A DNA stretch of 64,000 bases from Sneathiella aquimaris (GTDB taxonomy: Bacteria; Pseudomonadota; Alphaproteobacteria; Sneathiellales; Sneathiellaceae). The stretch spans positions 2,487,501 through 2,551,500 of the forward strand of contig NZ_CP112881.1 in NCBI RefSeq assembly GCF_026409565.1. Reading direction: 5' to 3'. The notes under the pieces were generated by a model. That model searched no databases and was not told the origin of the DNA. It saw only the letters and a program-made list of their open reading frames with translations. Each line of letters opens with the position of its first letter. The stretch's first letter is position 1. The translations under genes and the position numbers were made by a program. This document shows, piece by piece, positions 16,578-26,568 of this stretch.

Positions 16578-18785
16578 ATGACGGTTGCAAAGAAGCTCAT
16601 ACTCTCGATCGTCGGTTTCAGCTTAATTGTCACTTTGTTGAGTACTGGTGTCCAACTCTATGTCGACTACCTGAACAATATTGAGGAAATCAATGCCGAT
16701 TTTGAGGATATTCAGGAAACCCGCCTCCCTAATCTAACTCACAACGTCTGGGTTTTAGACGAAGAACAAATCATTTTGCATCTAAAAAGTCTGGTCAACA
16801 CTGACAATATAGAGTTCGCCACAATATCAGATGATGGCACTGCCCGCTGGAATGATGGTGTTGTTCGCTCTGAACGAACCATAAAAAAATCCTTCCCACT
16901 TGTTTTGGAAAATAATGGCCAATCCTTTAATCTGGGAACCCTGACGGTTGTTGCGGGCCTAAATCAGGTTTTCGCAAATCTACAAAGCCGCGCTGTCGTT
17001 ATTCTGGGCAGCAATGCGGTCGTGATTTTTTTGTTTGCCAGTTTTCTGTTGATTATCTTTCAGTATCAGATTTCCCGGCATCTTCTGACTTTGTCAAATT
17101 TTGCTCAAAATTTGAAATTTGACGCCAATCAGCCAGCACTGAAACTACAACGAAAAAACAACCCGGAAAACCCGGATGAACTGGACGATGTTGTCTCCGC
17201 CCTGAACCTTATGCAGCGCAACATTGAAAAGTCCTACCTCGCCCTGCGAGAAAGTGAAGAATATAACCGCATGCTGTTCGAAAAGTCTCCGATTGGTCTG
17301 GCGCTAAAGCACACGAACGGAGAATTTGTGGACGTCAATCCGGCCTTCGCGCGTATCTTAGGATATAGCAGTGAAGAGCTGACAAAAATGAGCCTTTGGG
17401 ACGTTACACCCAAAGACTTTTATGAACAGGAAAGCCTTCAAATCCACCTTTTGGAACGAAACAAAAGACTGCACCCCTTTGAAAAAGAAGTTATCCATAA
17501 AGATGGCAGTCTCATCCCTGTTCAGGTTTGGTACTTTTATCTGGAAAGGCATTCACAGAAATACATCGCCGCGACTATGGAAGATATTTCTGAACGTAAA
17601 AAATCTGAACTCGCCCTTGCAAAAAGTGAAGAACAGCTCAGGCAATCAGAAAAAATGCGAGCCGTTGGTGAACTCACGGGTGGGGTCGCCCATGACTTTA
17701 ACAACCTTCTCGCAGTTGTCCTGGGCAATGCTGAACTTCTTGAAGAAAAGCTTCCCGATGATGCGGATGAACAATCCTATTTGCGCACGTTGATGTCGGC
17801 CGCCGCGCGCGGAGCAGAACTCACCAGACGGTTATTGGCGTTTTCCAGAAAGCAGATGCTTAATCCGACCGTCACCGACATCCCGGCACTGGTGGACAAT
17901 ATGGCAGGCATGCTCAAACGTGTTTTGGGCGAAAATATTCTTGTTGAAACCCAGTATGATAACGACTTGTGGAAGTGTAAAGTTGACCAAGGGCAACTTG
18001 AGAACGCTATCCTTAACCTGGCAATTAATTCTAGAGATTCCCTGCAACATGTCAAAGGTAGAGCCGGCCGTCTAACAATTGTTATTTCGAACACATTGGT
18101 GGATGAGTTTACCTTTGAAAAAGAACATGACGTTGCCCCTGGCGAATATCTCCTAATTTCTGTGTCTGATAATGGACAAGGTATGCCACGGGACATTCTT
18201 GACCGTGTGTTCGAGCCATTTTTCACGACGAAACCTGTTGGCGAAGGCACCGGTTTGGGCTTAAGTATGATTTATGGTTTCGTAAAACAATCGGGTGGCC
18301 ATGTTTCTATCTATAGTGAAGAGAATATAGGGACGAGCGTCAAACTATTTCTACCCCGAGCGAACGAAGATATTGTGGAGAAGATAGACGAAATGGAAGA
18401 ACAGCAACCACAAACCGGAAATGAAACAATTCTTGTCCTTGAGGACGATCCTGACGTTCGAGAACTGACAGTCCTGCAACTAAAAAGCTTGGGATACAAT
18501 GTCAAGCAAGCCCATGACGGACATTCCGCTTTGGAAGTAATCAATTCTGAAAGCAAAATTGACCTTCTTCTTTCAGATGTCGTTCTTCCCGGTGGGTTGC
18601 GCGGACCCGAAGTCGCGCAAAAAGCTCGGGAAATTAAACCAAATCTGAGCGTTCTCTTTATGTCCGGATATACTCAAAACGCGCTGGACGCCCACCCCGA
18701 AATCGGAGAGTCATCACTTCTGCTGAACAAACCATTTCGCAAAAGAGAATTGGCTGAAAAAATCAGAGAAGCGATCGAGATCTGA
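16578..18785 (+). CDS. membrane hybrid sensor histidine kinase with PAS and receiver domains
   Basis: The protein has 735 residues. Membrane helices are near 5-29 and 139-163, with a periplasmic sensor of about 110 residues between them. A HAMP-like linker and a PAS domain (about 225-345) follow, then HisKA with His372 in [11 protein letters not shown]. The ATPase domain has an N-box at 474-480, DNGQGMP at 531-537 and GTGLGLS at 557-563. A C-terminal receiver carries the phospho-acceptor Asp667 (LLSDVVLP) and Lys718. DFNNLL kinases often pass phosphate to their own receiver and onward to separate proteins. No response regulator with a DNA-binding domain is next to it, so the output is unknown. 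ATG 16578 has no clear ribosome-binding site. Confidence 0.92.
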   Translation: MTVAKKLILSIVGFSLIVTLLSTGVQLYVDYLNNIEEINADFEDIQETRLPNLTHNVWVLDEEQIILHLKSLVNTDNIEFATISDDGTARWNDGVVRSERTIKKSFPLVLENNGQSFNLGTLTVVAGLNQVFANLQSRAVVILGSNAVVIFLFASFLLIIFQYQISRHLLTLSNFAQNLKFDANQPALKLQRKNNPENPDELDDVVSALNLMQRNIEKSYLALRESEEYNRMLFEKSPIGLALKHTNGEFVDVNPAFARILGYSSEELTKMSLWDVTPKDFYEQESLQIHLLERNKRLHPFEKEVIHKDGSLIPVQVWYFYLERHSQKYIAATMEDISERKKSELALAKSEEQLRQSEKMRAVGELTGGVAHDFNNLLAVVLGNAELLEEKLPDDADEQSYLRTLMSAAARGAELTRRLLAFSRKQMLNPTVTDIPALVDNMAGMLKRVLGENILVETQYDNDLWKCKVDQGQLENAILNLAINSRDSLQHVKGRAGRLTIVISNTLVDEFTFEKEHDVAPGEYLLISVSDNGQGMPRDILDRVFEPFFTTKPVGEGTGLGLSMIYGFVKQSGGHVSIYSEENIGTSVKLFLPRANEDIVEKIDEMEEQQPQTGNETILVLEDDPDVRELTVLQLKSLGYNVKQAHDGHSALEVINSESKIDLLLSDVVLPGGLRGPEVAQKAREIKPNLSVLFMSGYTQNALDAHPEIGESSLLLNKPFRKRELAEKIREAIEI

Positions 18786-18791
18786 TCAGGC

Positions 18792-19799
18792 CTACCAACT
18801 CTCCGCCACAATAAAAGCCAGACAATCGGTTTCCAGAAGGATTTGTTCCAACCGCGAACGCTGTTCAAGTCTGGCAAACTTTCCTTTCAACGCGTGCAAT
18901 GATCGCGCCGTATATTTCATTGGGTCCTGTGTGAAGCGACTCCCCTTTAAGGTGACCGAGAAGCTGTGTTCTTCTGCTTTCAGGGCCTGTGCATTTGCTG
19001 TCGCCCACGGCAGGTATAATTCTCTAACCTGAGAGACAATAAACGGTTGCAACGTGGATTGGAGGCGCTCCCACGGCTCCAACTCTCCCTCCGCTTTGGG
19101 GTCCAACATACGATTTATCCAGTCAAGTATGTTAGGGAATGCCGTCATTATTTCTAAAGTGGTCGGTTGCTGTGTACAGCCATACAGCTGGCAGAACAGG
19201 CCAAAATCTGCCAGCGTTGGATGTCCTCCCAGAACAAATGCCCGGCCATCCAGATGCTTTTCCAACAAGAGCAGCGCCTCTTTCAGCGAGCGTTCGATCA
19301 GGTCTTTGTTCTGTTCTGAAGATCCGACAAAACTTAATCGTGGTACCATTCTTTTTCGCAACTGATCTGCCAGCTTTTGCCGGTCTTCTTCCACGGCGTT
19401 CGGCGCAATATTGTCAGCCAGTCCCTTTGAGACTGCAATCTGATCTTCATCCCGCCACCAGCGATAATGGAACATCGGCTTGTTGCCCCATTCATCTGCA
19501 TATTCTTCAAGCATTGACGAAATAAACGCCATTTCAGGCGAGTCTGGAATAATCGGTTTGTCGGGATGTCTTTCTTCCAGTTTTTCAATTATTGGCGTAC
19601 TGTCTTGCAGCACTGTACCATCGGGACATTGCACGAGCGGGATTAATGGCAGCTTTGCCAAAGCCTGAAATTCATCAAAATTATCCTGTGTTCGTGGACG
19701 CCATTCATGATCAATGTTCTTATAGCGAAGATAGGATCTTACCTTCACTGAAAAAGGCGAATACTCGGATCCATAGATGATGTATTTATCCTGTTGCAT
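18792..19799 (-). CDS. glutathione S-transferase family protein
   Basis: This 335-residue protein has an N-terminal thioredoxin-like GST domain. YGSEYSPFSVKVRSYLRYK carries the substrate-side Ser/Cys position, and the cis-Pro and glutathione contact segment is LPLIPLVQCPDGTVLQDSTPI. An all-helical C-terminal domain follows (PTLADFGLFCQLYG is the conserved N-capping motif), with about 100 extra residues at the end. The catalytic residue could be Ser where many bacterial GSTs have Cys. ATG 19799 follows AAGGA at seven bases, better than ATG 19832. It converges with the histidine kinase, six bases apart. Substrate unknown. Confidence 0.85.
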   Translation of the reverse strand: MQQDKYIIYGSEYSPFSVKVRSYLRYKNIDHEWRPRTQDNFDEFQALAKLPLIPLVQCPDGTVLQDSTPIIEKLEERHPDKPIIPDSPEMAFISSMLEEYADEWGNKPMFHYRWWRDEDQIAVSKGLADNIAPNAVEEDRQKLADQLRKRMVPRLSFVGSSEQNKDLIERSLKEALLLLEKHLDGRAFVLGGHPTLADFGLFCQLYGCTQQPTTLEIMTAFPNILDWINRMLDPKAEGELEPWERLQSTLQPFIVSQVRELYLPWATANAQALKAEEHSFSVTLKGSRFTQDPMKYTARSLHALKGKFARLEQRSRLEQILLETDCLAFIVAESW

Positions 19800-19940
19800 T
19801 TGTTTTTCCTTGTTTTTTTCAGGCATCCCCATTTTCCAATAGCTTATTAGAATAGTTTTCGGTCTGAAAGTGCAAATTTAATGCAGGATATCGGATTGTT
19901 TGATATAAACCGAAAACACCAATTAAAGGAGCCGCCAAGA

Positions 19941-21023
19941 ATGCCAGTATCCGATTATTTTTCAGCGACCTACACCCAAGCTCGCCAAGCATTTATCGAT
20001 GCCTGCAATGCACGTGGACTTGAAGTCACAAGCCATCTGAATGACCAAGCGAAAGGTGCTGAAGGAGAGGATCTTTACATGGATGTTGCCCGGTTTGGTA
20101 GTCCGTCCGCTTCGAAAATACTGTTTTTAAGTTGCGCAACCCATGGCGGCGAAGGATTTTGTGGTTCGGGTATTCAAGTCGGCCTCCTGCAAGAAGGATT
20201 TTTTGCAGACCTTCCAGAGGACACCGCTGTTGTCCTGATACATGCCATCAATCCGTATGGGTTTTCACATGTCCGCCGCGTAAATGAACATAATATTGAC
20301 CTGAACAGGAATTTCCGGGATTACTCCAAGCCCCTGCCGGATAATCAGGCCTACAAAGCCGTGCATGATATGGTTCTGCCACTGGATTGGGATGGACCTG
20401 CCCGTGCAAATTCAGAAAAGGCCATTGAGGCCTATATAGCTGAAAACGATCTGTTTACTTATCAGTCTGCTGTTTCCGGCGGTCAGCATGTGAATGAACA
20501 AGGCATTTTCTACGGCGGAAAGGCCGCTGCCTGGAGCAATGTTACCCTTCGTTCTGTGGTGAGTGAGCACGCAAAACAATGTGAACATGTTGCTATCATT
20601 GATTTTCACACGGGCCTCGGACCAAACGGGTATGGTGAACTGATTTATATTGGCGACCCAAGTGGGATTGATCGGGCAAAGACCTGGTATGATAACGAAA
20701 TCACTTCCCCTGCGGATGGATCCTCAAGTTCCGCAATTGTCGAAGGAACCATCGACATAGGGTATGCGCAAAGCGCACCAGACGCCGTCCATACGTGTAT
20801 TGCACTGGAATATGGCACAGTGCCAGTACTGGATGTTCTGGATGCCCTTCGCGCGGATAACTGGCTTTATATCCACGGCGACATCAATTCTGATCTGGGA
20901 AAGAAAATCAAAAAGCAGGTCCGGGACGCGTTTTACTGCGATACTGATGAGTGGAAAGCCAAAATCTGGCAACGGGGCCACGAAACTGTTTCGAAGGCGC
21001 TCAAAGGTCTGGCCAGTTCATAG
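19941..21023 (+). CDS. DUF2817 family M14-like zinc carboxypeptidase/deacylase
   Basis: The protein has 360 residues. The M14 metal site is visible: His68 and Glu71 in THGGEG, and His223 in DFHTGLG; HNIDLNRNF (117-125) matches the substrate-binding Asn-Arg of M14 enzymes. No signal peptide is seen, so it is cytoplasmic. I chose ATG 19941 because AAAGGAG precedes it; the reading from 19881 lacks one. Its neighbours (oligopeptide ABC transporter and ArgE-type deacylase) suggest that it trims imported peptides or N-acyl amino acids. It ends at a shared bidirectional terminator. Confidence 0.85.
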   Translation: MPVSDYFSATYTQARQAFIDACNARGLEVTSHLNDQAKGAEGEDLYMDVARFGSPSASKILFLSCATHGGEGFCGSGIQVGLLQEGFFADLPEDTAVVLIHAINPYGFSHVRRVNEHNIDLNRNFRDYSKPLPDNQAYKAVHDMVLPLDWDGPARANSEKAIEAYIAENDLFTYQSAVSGGQHVNEQGIFYGGKAAAWSNVTLRSVVSEHAKQCEHVAIIDFHTGLGPNGYGELIYIGDPSGIDRAKTWYDNEITSPADGSSSSAIVEGTIDIGYAQSAPDAVHTCIALEYGTVPVLDVLDALRADNWLYIHGDINSDLGKKIKKQVRDAFYCDTDEWKAKIWQRGHETVSKALKGLASS

Positions 21024-21062
21024 ACTCGCAGGCGGGCAACACCGCCGATCCGAATTTTCGAC

Positions 21063-21090
21063 AAAAAAAGGGGCCGTTGGCCCCTTTTTT
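21063..21090. terminator. bidirectional rho-independent terminator
   Basis: A stem of AAAAAAGGGGCC with GGCCCCTTTTTT around a 3-base loop lies between the convergent DUF2817 and ABC ATPase genes. A and T runs on the two sides allow use from both directions. Confidence 0.92.
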
Positions 21091-21108
21091 CATGCTTCAT
21101 TTTTCAGC

Positions 21109-22836
21109 TCAAGTGCTTTCAACTTCAAGCCCTTTATGGGAAAGCTTATCCAGCTTCGGCATCAACGACAGCAATTCCTGTGAATAAGGGGCCTGTGGGT
21201 TCTTAAAGAGAGCTTCAGTCTCTGCAATCTCCACAAGTTGTCCCGTCTTCATCACGCCAACCCGATCACACATTTGGCGAATGACAGGCAAATCATGACT
21301 GATGAACAGCATTGTCAATCCCAGCTCTTCCTGAAGATCTTTCAGCAGGTTAAGGATCTGGGCCTGAATGGACACGTCCAATGCAGATGTTGGCTCGTCA
21401 CAGATCAGGAAACGAGGCCGCGTGGCCAGAGCCCGGGCAATTGAAATCCGTTGACGCTGACCGCCTGAAAACTCATGTGGAAAACGAACGGCCGCCTGAG
21501 CGCCCAACCCGACATGGTCAAGCAAATCCATAACAATCTGCTCTACTTCCCGATTGGACGAGGCGAGCTTATGAAAACGGATTGGTTCGGCAACAATATC
21601 CAGAACCCGCATTCTGCCATTAAGTGAAGAAAATGGGTCCTGGAAAATCATCTGCATCTGACGGCGATAGTAATCCAGTTCTTTTTCCGACTTGATCTTT
21701 GTCAGGTCCGTTCCGCCGAACTCGATAGCGCCCGCCGCAGGCTTATATAAACCCGAAATCATGCGGGCAACGGTCGATTTACCACTACCGCTTTCGCCAA
21801 CAAGTCCGAAAACCTCGCCTTGCTTGATGTCAAAAGACACACCGTCAACAGCATTGAAAGTTTGCCGGTTTTTCTTCAACATCGCCTGTTTGGTCACAAA
21901 TGTCATGACCAGATCTTTCACCTCGACAAGTGATCCTGAAACAGCATCAAAGTCACGTGTCTGACCCAACCAGTGAGTGGAAATGTCCAGCAGCTTTTTA
22001 CGATCTTCTTCCTTCTCGATGTAATCCACCATCGGGAAACGCTTCAGACGGATGTCTGGGCGCGGAACCGCACTAATCAGACTTTTCGTATAAGGATGGT
22101 CTGGATCACCGAGGATCTTCTCGGTCGTTCCCTCTTCCACCAGGTTACCGCGATACATCACAGCAACCCTGTCTGTAATATCTGCAATAACACCCATGTC
22201 ATGGGTAATGATCAGCATGCCAACCTGTTTTTCCTGACAAAGCTTACGCATTAATTCAAGAATCTGGGCCTGAATGGACACGTCCAACGCAGTGGTCGGC
22301 TCGTCTGCAATAATGACTTCTGGTTCAGCGCATAGTGCCAAAGCAATCACAACGCGCTGGCGCATCCCCCCTGAAAACTGATGCGGATAATGTTTGATCC
22401 GCTGTTCAGGATTGGGAATACCAACCTGACGTAACAAATCAACAGCCCGTTCTTTTGATTTTTCGTTGCCCAACTGCAAGTGAAGCTCAATAGTTTCCAC
22501 GAGCTGCTGCTCGACCGTCTGCAGCGGATCCAGCGATGTGAGGGGATCCTGAAAAATCATGCCGATACGGCGACCACGGATCTTACGCTTCGCTTCTTCC
22601 GACAGGTTGTTAATCTGTTCACCTTTAAGGTAAACATTCCCGCCTGACATTCTGCCAGGTGCTTCCAGAAGACCGATAACCGCATTACCAATCGTTGACT
22701 TTCCGGCACCTGACTCGCCGACAACACCAAGGACTTCACCCGGGCGGACCAGAAGACTGACGCCTTTTACAGCCTCAACAGTTCCCCGGCGGCTTGGAAA
22801 TTCGATGTGGAGGTCTTCAATGTTTAACAAATCCAT
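21109..22836 (-). CDS. oligopeptide ABC transporter, fused double ATP-binding protein (DppD-DppF type)
   Basis: This 575-residue protein holds two complete ABC ATPases in one chain, as in YejF/GsiA-type proteins. The first has Walker A GESGAGKST at 40-48, signature FSGGMRQRV from 154 and Walker B IIADEP. The second has Walker A GESGSGKST at 347-355, signature FSGGQRQRI and Walker B LICDEP. Both halves have the oligopeptide_HPY-type C-terminal stretch (DHPYTKSLISAVP; QAPYSQELLSLMP). It powers import by the two permeases encoded just upstream. The ATG has a strong AAGGAGG and lies 12 bases after the permease gene. Confidence 0.95.
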   Translation of the reverse strand: MDLLNIEDLHIEFPSRRGTVEAVKGVSLLVRPGEVLGVVGESGAGKSTIGNAVIGLLEAPGRMSGGNVYLKGEQINNLSEEAKRKIRGRRIGMIFQDPLTSLDPLQTVEQQLVETIELHLQLGNEKSKERAVDLLRQVGIPNPEQRIKHYPHQFSGGMRQRVVIALALCAEPEVIIADEPTTALDVSIQAQILELMRKLCQEKQVGMLIITHDMGVIADITDRVAVMYRGNLVEEGTTEKILGDPDHPYTKSLISAVPRPDIRLKRFPMVDYIEKEEDRKKLLDISTHWLGQTRDFDAVSGSLVEVKDLVMTFVTKQAMLKKNRQTFNAVDGVSFDIKQGEVFGLVGESGSGKSTVARMISGLYKPAAGAIEFGGTDLTKIKSEKELDYYRRQMQMIFQDPFSSLNGRMRVLDIVAEPIRFHKLASSNREVEQIVMDLLDHVGLGAQAAVRFPHEFSGGQRQRISIARALATRPRFLICDEPTSALDVSIQAQILNLLKDLQEELGLTMLFISHDLPVIRQMCDRVGVMKTGQLVEIAETEALFKNPQAPYSQELLSLMPKLDKLSHKGLEVEST

Positions 22837-22848
22837 ATTACTGCCTCC

Positions 22849-23781
22849 TTAGCGCAATTTCGGGTTCAGGGCGTCACGAAGCCAGTCACCCAGCAAATTC
22901 ACCGCCAAAACCAAAATAACCAATGCTGCCCCTGGGAAAATAGTGATCCACCATTCGCCAGAAAACAGATACTCATTCCCGATCCGGATCATCGTCCCCA
23001 AGGAAGGTGTCGTTGGCGGTACGCCCACGCCCAGAAATGAAAGTGTTGCTTCCGTAATAATCGCAACAGCCAGATGGATGGTTGCAATCACCATAACCGG
23101 CCCCATTACATTCGGCAAAATATGCCGCCGCAAGATCGTGCCGGGACGAATACCAATGACGCGGGCCGCCTGCACATATTCCTTGCCTTTTTCGACAAGA
23201 GTTGATCCACGGACCGTCCGGGCGTATTGCACCCAGCCAGAAATCCCGATCGCAAAGACCAGAACATACACAGCAACATCCTCGTGCATCTCACTCGGCA
23301 CGATGCCCCGTGCAACACCGTCAATCAACAGTGCAATGAGAATGGCAGGAAATGAAAGCTGGATATCAGCTATACGCATAATAAAAGCGTCCGTTCGTCC
23401 GCCGACATATCCACTTACCAAACCGGCTGTAATACCAATGATCATCGAGAAAACAACAGAGGCAAAGCCAACGAATAAAGAAATCCGGGCACCATGCATG
23501 ATGGTGGAAAGAATATCGCGTCCCTGATCGTCAGTACCAAGAAGAAACCGTGGGTCCCCTTCTTCGGACCATGACGGGGGAAGGCTGGAATCCATAATAT
23601 CGATAACAGCAAGGTCAAACGGATCATGCGGCGCCAGAAAAGGGGCAAAAGTTGCACCCAGAATAATAACGAGCGTTACGATCGACGAACAGACAGCAAC
23701 AGGGCTGGATTTAAAACTATGCCAGACATCGCTGTCCAGGAATCGCTCAAAGCGAGATTTTTCGACTGATTTTTCCATCAC
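22849..23781 (-). CDS. oligopeptide ABC transporter permease (DppC/OppC type)
   Basis: The protein has 310 residues with an N-terminal OppC_N helix (about 25-50) and five to six further helices. The EAA loop is EYVQAARVIGIRPGTILRRHILPN, where the permease contacts the ATPase, and the end ALVILVLAVNLLGDWLRDALNPKLR is diagnostic of DppC. The start is GTG 23781 or ATG 23778, two bases after the DppB-type stop, so translation is coupled. Confidence 0.94.
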   Translation of the reverse strand: MMEKSVEKSRFERFLDSDVWHSFKSSPVAVCSSIVTLVIILGATFAPFLAPHDPFDLAVIDIMDSSLPPSWSEEGDPRFLLGTDDQGRDILSTIMHGARISLFVGFASVVFSMIIGITAGLVSGYVGGRTDAFIMRIADIQLSFPAILIALLIDGVARGIVPSEMHEDVAVYVLVFAIGISGWVQYARTVRGSTLVEKGKEYVQAARVIGIRPGTILRRHILPNVMGPVMVIATIHLAVAIITEATLSFLGVGVPPTTPSLGTMIRIGNEYLFSGEWWITIFPGAALVILVLAVNLLGDWLRDALNPKLR

Positions 23782-23783
23782 AC

Positions 23784-24755
23784 TTACTCGTCGTCAGAAC
23801 GCAGACGTGGGTCTACGGCATAATAAAGAACATCGACGATCATATTGATCAGAACGAAGAAGAAGGCAATCAACACCAGATAGGCTGCCATGATGGGAAT
23901 ATCCACATCTGCAATAGCCTGAATGAATAGAAGCCCCATGCCCGGCCATTGAAACACGCTTTCTGTAATAATAGCGAACGCGATCAGTGAACCCAGCTGC
24001 AAACCAGTGATGGTAATAACGGGGACCAGTGTATTTTTAAGCGCATGCTTGAAATTCACCAGACGATCGGGCAGTCCGCGTGCGCGGGCAAACTTCACAA
24101 AATCCGTCCGCAAAACTTCCAGCATTTCGGCCCGGACCAAACGCATAATCAATGTCATCTGGAACAGGGCAAGCGTGATCGACGGCAAAATAAGTGATTT
24201 CAGTCCAGAGGCTGTCAGGAAACCGGTACTCCAGGTTGTGAATTCAATGACATCACCGCGACCAAATGTCGGCAGCCACCGAAAAATCACACCGAATACC
24301 AGGATCAAAAGAATACCAATAAGGAAAGGCGGCAAAGACACACCAACCAAGGAAAGGGTCATAATAAACTTTGAAAGGATCCCGTTTCGCTTAAGCGCAG
24401 TATACACACCCATTGGAATACCAATCGCAAGGGCGAGAATAGCTGAAACGAATGCTAACTCCAGCGTTGCGGGCATACGGGCGAAAATCAGGTCGCTGAC
24501 AGGCACCTGATATTTGTAAGACCGACCAAAATCACCTTGAACTGCGTTCAAAATGAAATTGCCAAACTGAATAGGCACAGGGTCATTAAGACCGAGCCGT
24601 TCGCGAAGTTCGATACGTTCCTGTTCAGAAGTATCCTGACCCACCATGTTGTTGATTGGGTCACCGACAAACCGAAACATGGAAAAGGCGATGAGTGCCA
24701 CTGTAAACATTACAATGACAGACTGCATCAATCGCTTAAAAAGGAATGAGACCAT
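23784..24755 (-). CDS. oligopeptide ABC transporter permease (DppB/OppB type)
   Basis: This 323-residue membrane protein has six helices and the DppB features: the N-terminal LFKRLMQSVIVMF helix, the EAA loop TDFVKFARARGLPDRLVNFKHALKN, and the C-terminal VLINMIVDVLYYAVDPRLR. It pairs with the DppC-type permease. It follows the binding-protein gene after a terminator-like hairpin, so expression is probably lower than that of the binding protein. Confidence 0.94.
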   Translation of the reverse strand: MVSFLFKRLMQSVIVMFTVALIAFSMFRFVGDPINNMVGQDTSEQERIELRERLGLNDPVPIQFGNFILNAVQGDFGRSYKYQVPVSDLIFARMPATLELAFVSAILALAIGIPMGVYTALKRNGILSKFIMTLSLVGVSLPPFLIGILLILVFGVIFRWLPTFGRGDVIEFTTWSTGFLTASGLKSLILPSITLALFQMTLIMRLVRAEMLEVLRTDFVKFARARGLPDRLVNFKHALKNTLVPVITITGLQLGSLIAFAIITESVFQWPGMGLLFIQAIADVDIPIMAAYLVLIAFFFVLINMIVDVLYYAVDPRLRSDDE

Positions 24756-24783
24756 GGTTTCTAAAGATTAAATTTACAAATAA

Positions 24784-24814
24784 ATAAAAGGGCCTGCAGA
24801 ATTATTGCAGGCCC
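24784..24814 (-). terminator. intercistronic terminator-like hairpin between binding protein and permease genes
   Basis: GGGCCTGCA (24790-24798) and TGCAGGCCC (24806-24814) form a perfect 9-base stem; on the minus strand it is followed by TTTTATTTATTT. It likely reduces transcription from the binding-protein gene into the permease genes. Confidence 0.75.
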
Positions 24815-24828
24815 TCAACGATACCGTC

Positions 24829-26424
24829 TTAGTTGACGAGGACATAACGGAAGTCAAGTCCGTTATCAGCGCGCTGATTTACCATCACACGATCGCTCAC
24901 ACCCCAAGATAGAGGCTGCTGATGAAGAGGCAGGTAGCCGACTTCATCTTTAACGATCTGGAACGCTTCCTTGATCATGGCATTCCGTTTTGCCTGATCC
25001 GTTTCAGAACCTACTTTTACAGTTAGCTCGTCCACTTTTGCGTTACAGTAGTTACCAAGATTAAAGAGACCTGTTTTGGTTTCTTTATTCTGACAGGAAA
25101 GCAATGAAGACAGAACGTTTTCACTGTCCATTGTACCCGGTGTCCAACCCAGCAGGTAGAAGCTTGTATCGAAGCCACCTGTTGCCAGAACTTTACCAAA
25201 ATACTTGGATTTTGGCTGAGCCAGAAGGTTCACTTTAACACCAACTTTTGCCAGCATGGAAACAGCTGCCTGACAAATTTTCTCGTCATTGACATAGCGG
25301 TTGTTCGGGCAATCCATTGTCACTTCAAAACCATCTGGGTAACCCGCTTCAGCAAGCAACGCTTTTGATTTCGCAGGATCATATGCATAAGGTGTGTTCA
25401 GTTCAGGAACATGACCATTGATCTGTGGGGCAACCATCAGACCAGAAGGCGTCGCTGCACCGCGCATCACTTTTTTCTTGATCGCGTCAAGGTTCAATGC
25501 ATGGGCAAATGCCTGACGGACACGAATATCCTTGAACGGGTTTTTGCCTTTGATGTTTGAATACAGAAGCTCATCACGGCCCTGATCCATACCCAGGAAG
25601 ATTGTGCGGGCTTCTGGACCAGCAAGCGCTTTCACGCCTTTTGCTTCGTCAAGACGTTTCCAATCCTGTACTGGAATTGGGTAAACCAGATCCAACTCAC
25701 CAGAAATCAGAGCAGCAACACGAGTAGCAGCTTCTTTAATTGGTGTGAATTCAACTTTGGTTACGTTGGAAGGAATGTCCTGCCAATAAGCATCGTTGCG
25801 TTCAAATGTCGTTTTGATATCAGCTTTGTGGTCAACAACTTTGAAAGGACCTGTACCATTGGCATTCAGGTTTGCAAAATTGCTGGTGTTATCCGCTGAA
25901 GCACTTGTTGCTTCCAAAGCGTTATTGGCTTCGGCCCATTCTTTGTCCATGATCATGATATAAACCAGATCAGCAGTCAGAATTGGGTTTGGCGCAGGCG
26001 TTTCAATGATTACTGTATAATCATCAACGATCTCAATGTTTTTGATTTTAGACGCACGGACTTTCTGGTCAGAACCTTCAGTCAGCGCACGTTTCCATGT
26101 GAAAACAACGTCCTGTGCAGTGAAATCGTTACCGTTATGGAATTTCACGCCTTTGCGAAGGTTGAATTTCCATTTTGTTGGCTCGATTGTTTCCCATGAC
26201 TCAGCCAATCCTGGCACAACGCCCAGATTGTCATCATATAGGACAAGGCCTTCATAGATGTTTGTCAGTGTGACAAGCAAAAATGTTTCGTTCAAAGATT
26301 GCGGGTCGAGCGAGCTCAGGTTCCCCTGAAATGCATATTTGAATGTTTCGGCTTTAGCAACTGGTGCAGCAAGCGCAATCGCTGCTGCAGCTGCCGCTGC
26401 CATTAATCCATGACGCAATTTCAT
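24829..26424 (-). CDS. oligopeptide ABC transporter periplasmic binding protein (SBP family 5)
   Basis: This 531-residue protein has a signal peptide (MKLRHGLMAAAA..., likely cut after AKA at 26) and the cluster-C SBP family 5 pattern: LTNIYEGLVLYDDNLGVVPGLAESW, the WKFNLRKGVKFHNG motif, and the C-terminal QIVKDEVGYLPLHQQPLSWGV. It delivers peptides or related solutes to the adjacent permeases. It is the first gene of the transporter operon; ATG has GGGAGA. Confidence 0.93.
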   Translation of the reverse strand: MKLRHGLMAAAAAAAIALAAPVAKAETFKYAFQGNLSSLDPQSLNETFLLVTLTNIYEGLVLYDDNLGVVPGLAESWETIEPTKWKFNLRKGVKFHNGNDFTAQDVVFTWKRALTEGSDQKVRASKIKNIEIVDDYTVIIETPAPNPILTADLVYIMIMDKEWAEANNALEATSASADNTSNFANLNANGTGPFKVVDHKADIKTTFERNDAYWQDIPSNVTKVEFTPIKEAATRVAALISGELDLVYPIPVQDWKRLDEAKGVKALAGPEARTIFLGMDQGRDELLYSNIKGKNPFKDIRVRQAFAHALNLDAIKKKVMRGAATPSGLMVAPQINGHVPELNTPYAYDPAKSKALLAEAGYPDGFEVTMDCPNNRYVNDEKICQAAVSMLAKVGVKVNLLAQPKSKYFGKVLATGGFDTSFYLLGWTPGTMDSENVLSSLLSCQNKETKTGLFNLGNYCNAKVDELTVKVGSETDQAKRNAMIKEAFQIVKDEVGYLPLHQQPLSWGVSDRVMVNQRADNGLDFRYVLVN

Positions 26425-26540
26425 AAAAAGTCTCCCTTTTGACTTTAGTTACATAATTTCTTACCCGATTGTGGGTGTTCCCTGCCTTATTTCCCAAGAT
26501 GTAAGACAAGATTGCTAGCGACAGTAAACAATACGAACCA

Positions 26541-26560
26541 GCCTGTCTATCCTGACAGGC
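26541..26560 (-). terminator. hairpin after argE
   Basis: GCCTGTC and GACAGGC form a 7-base stem with a 6-base loop, nine bases after the argE stop. The following minus-strand sequence has only scattered T residues, so termination would be weak. Confidence 0.45.
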
Positions 26561-26568
26561 AATCTTCG

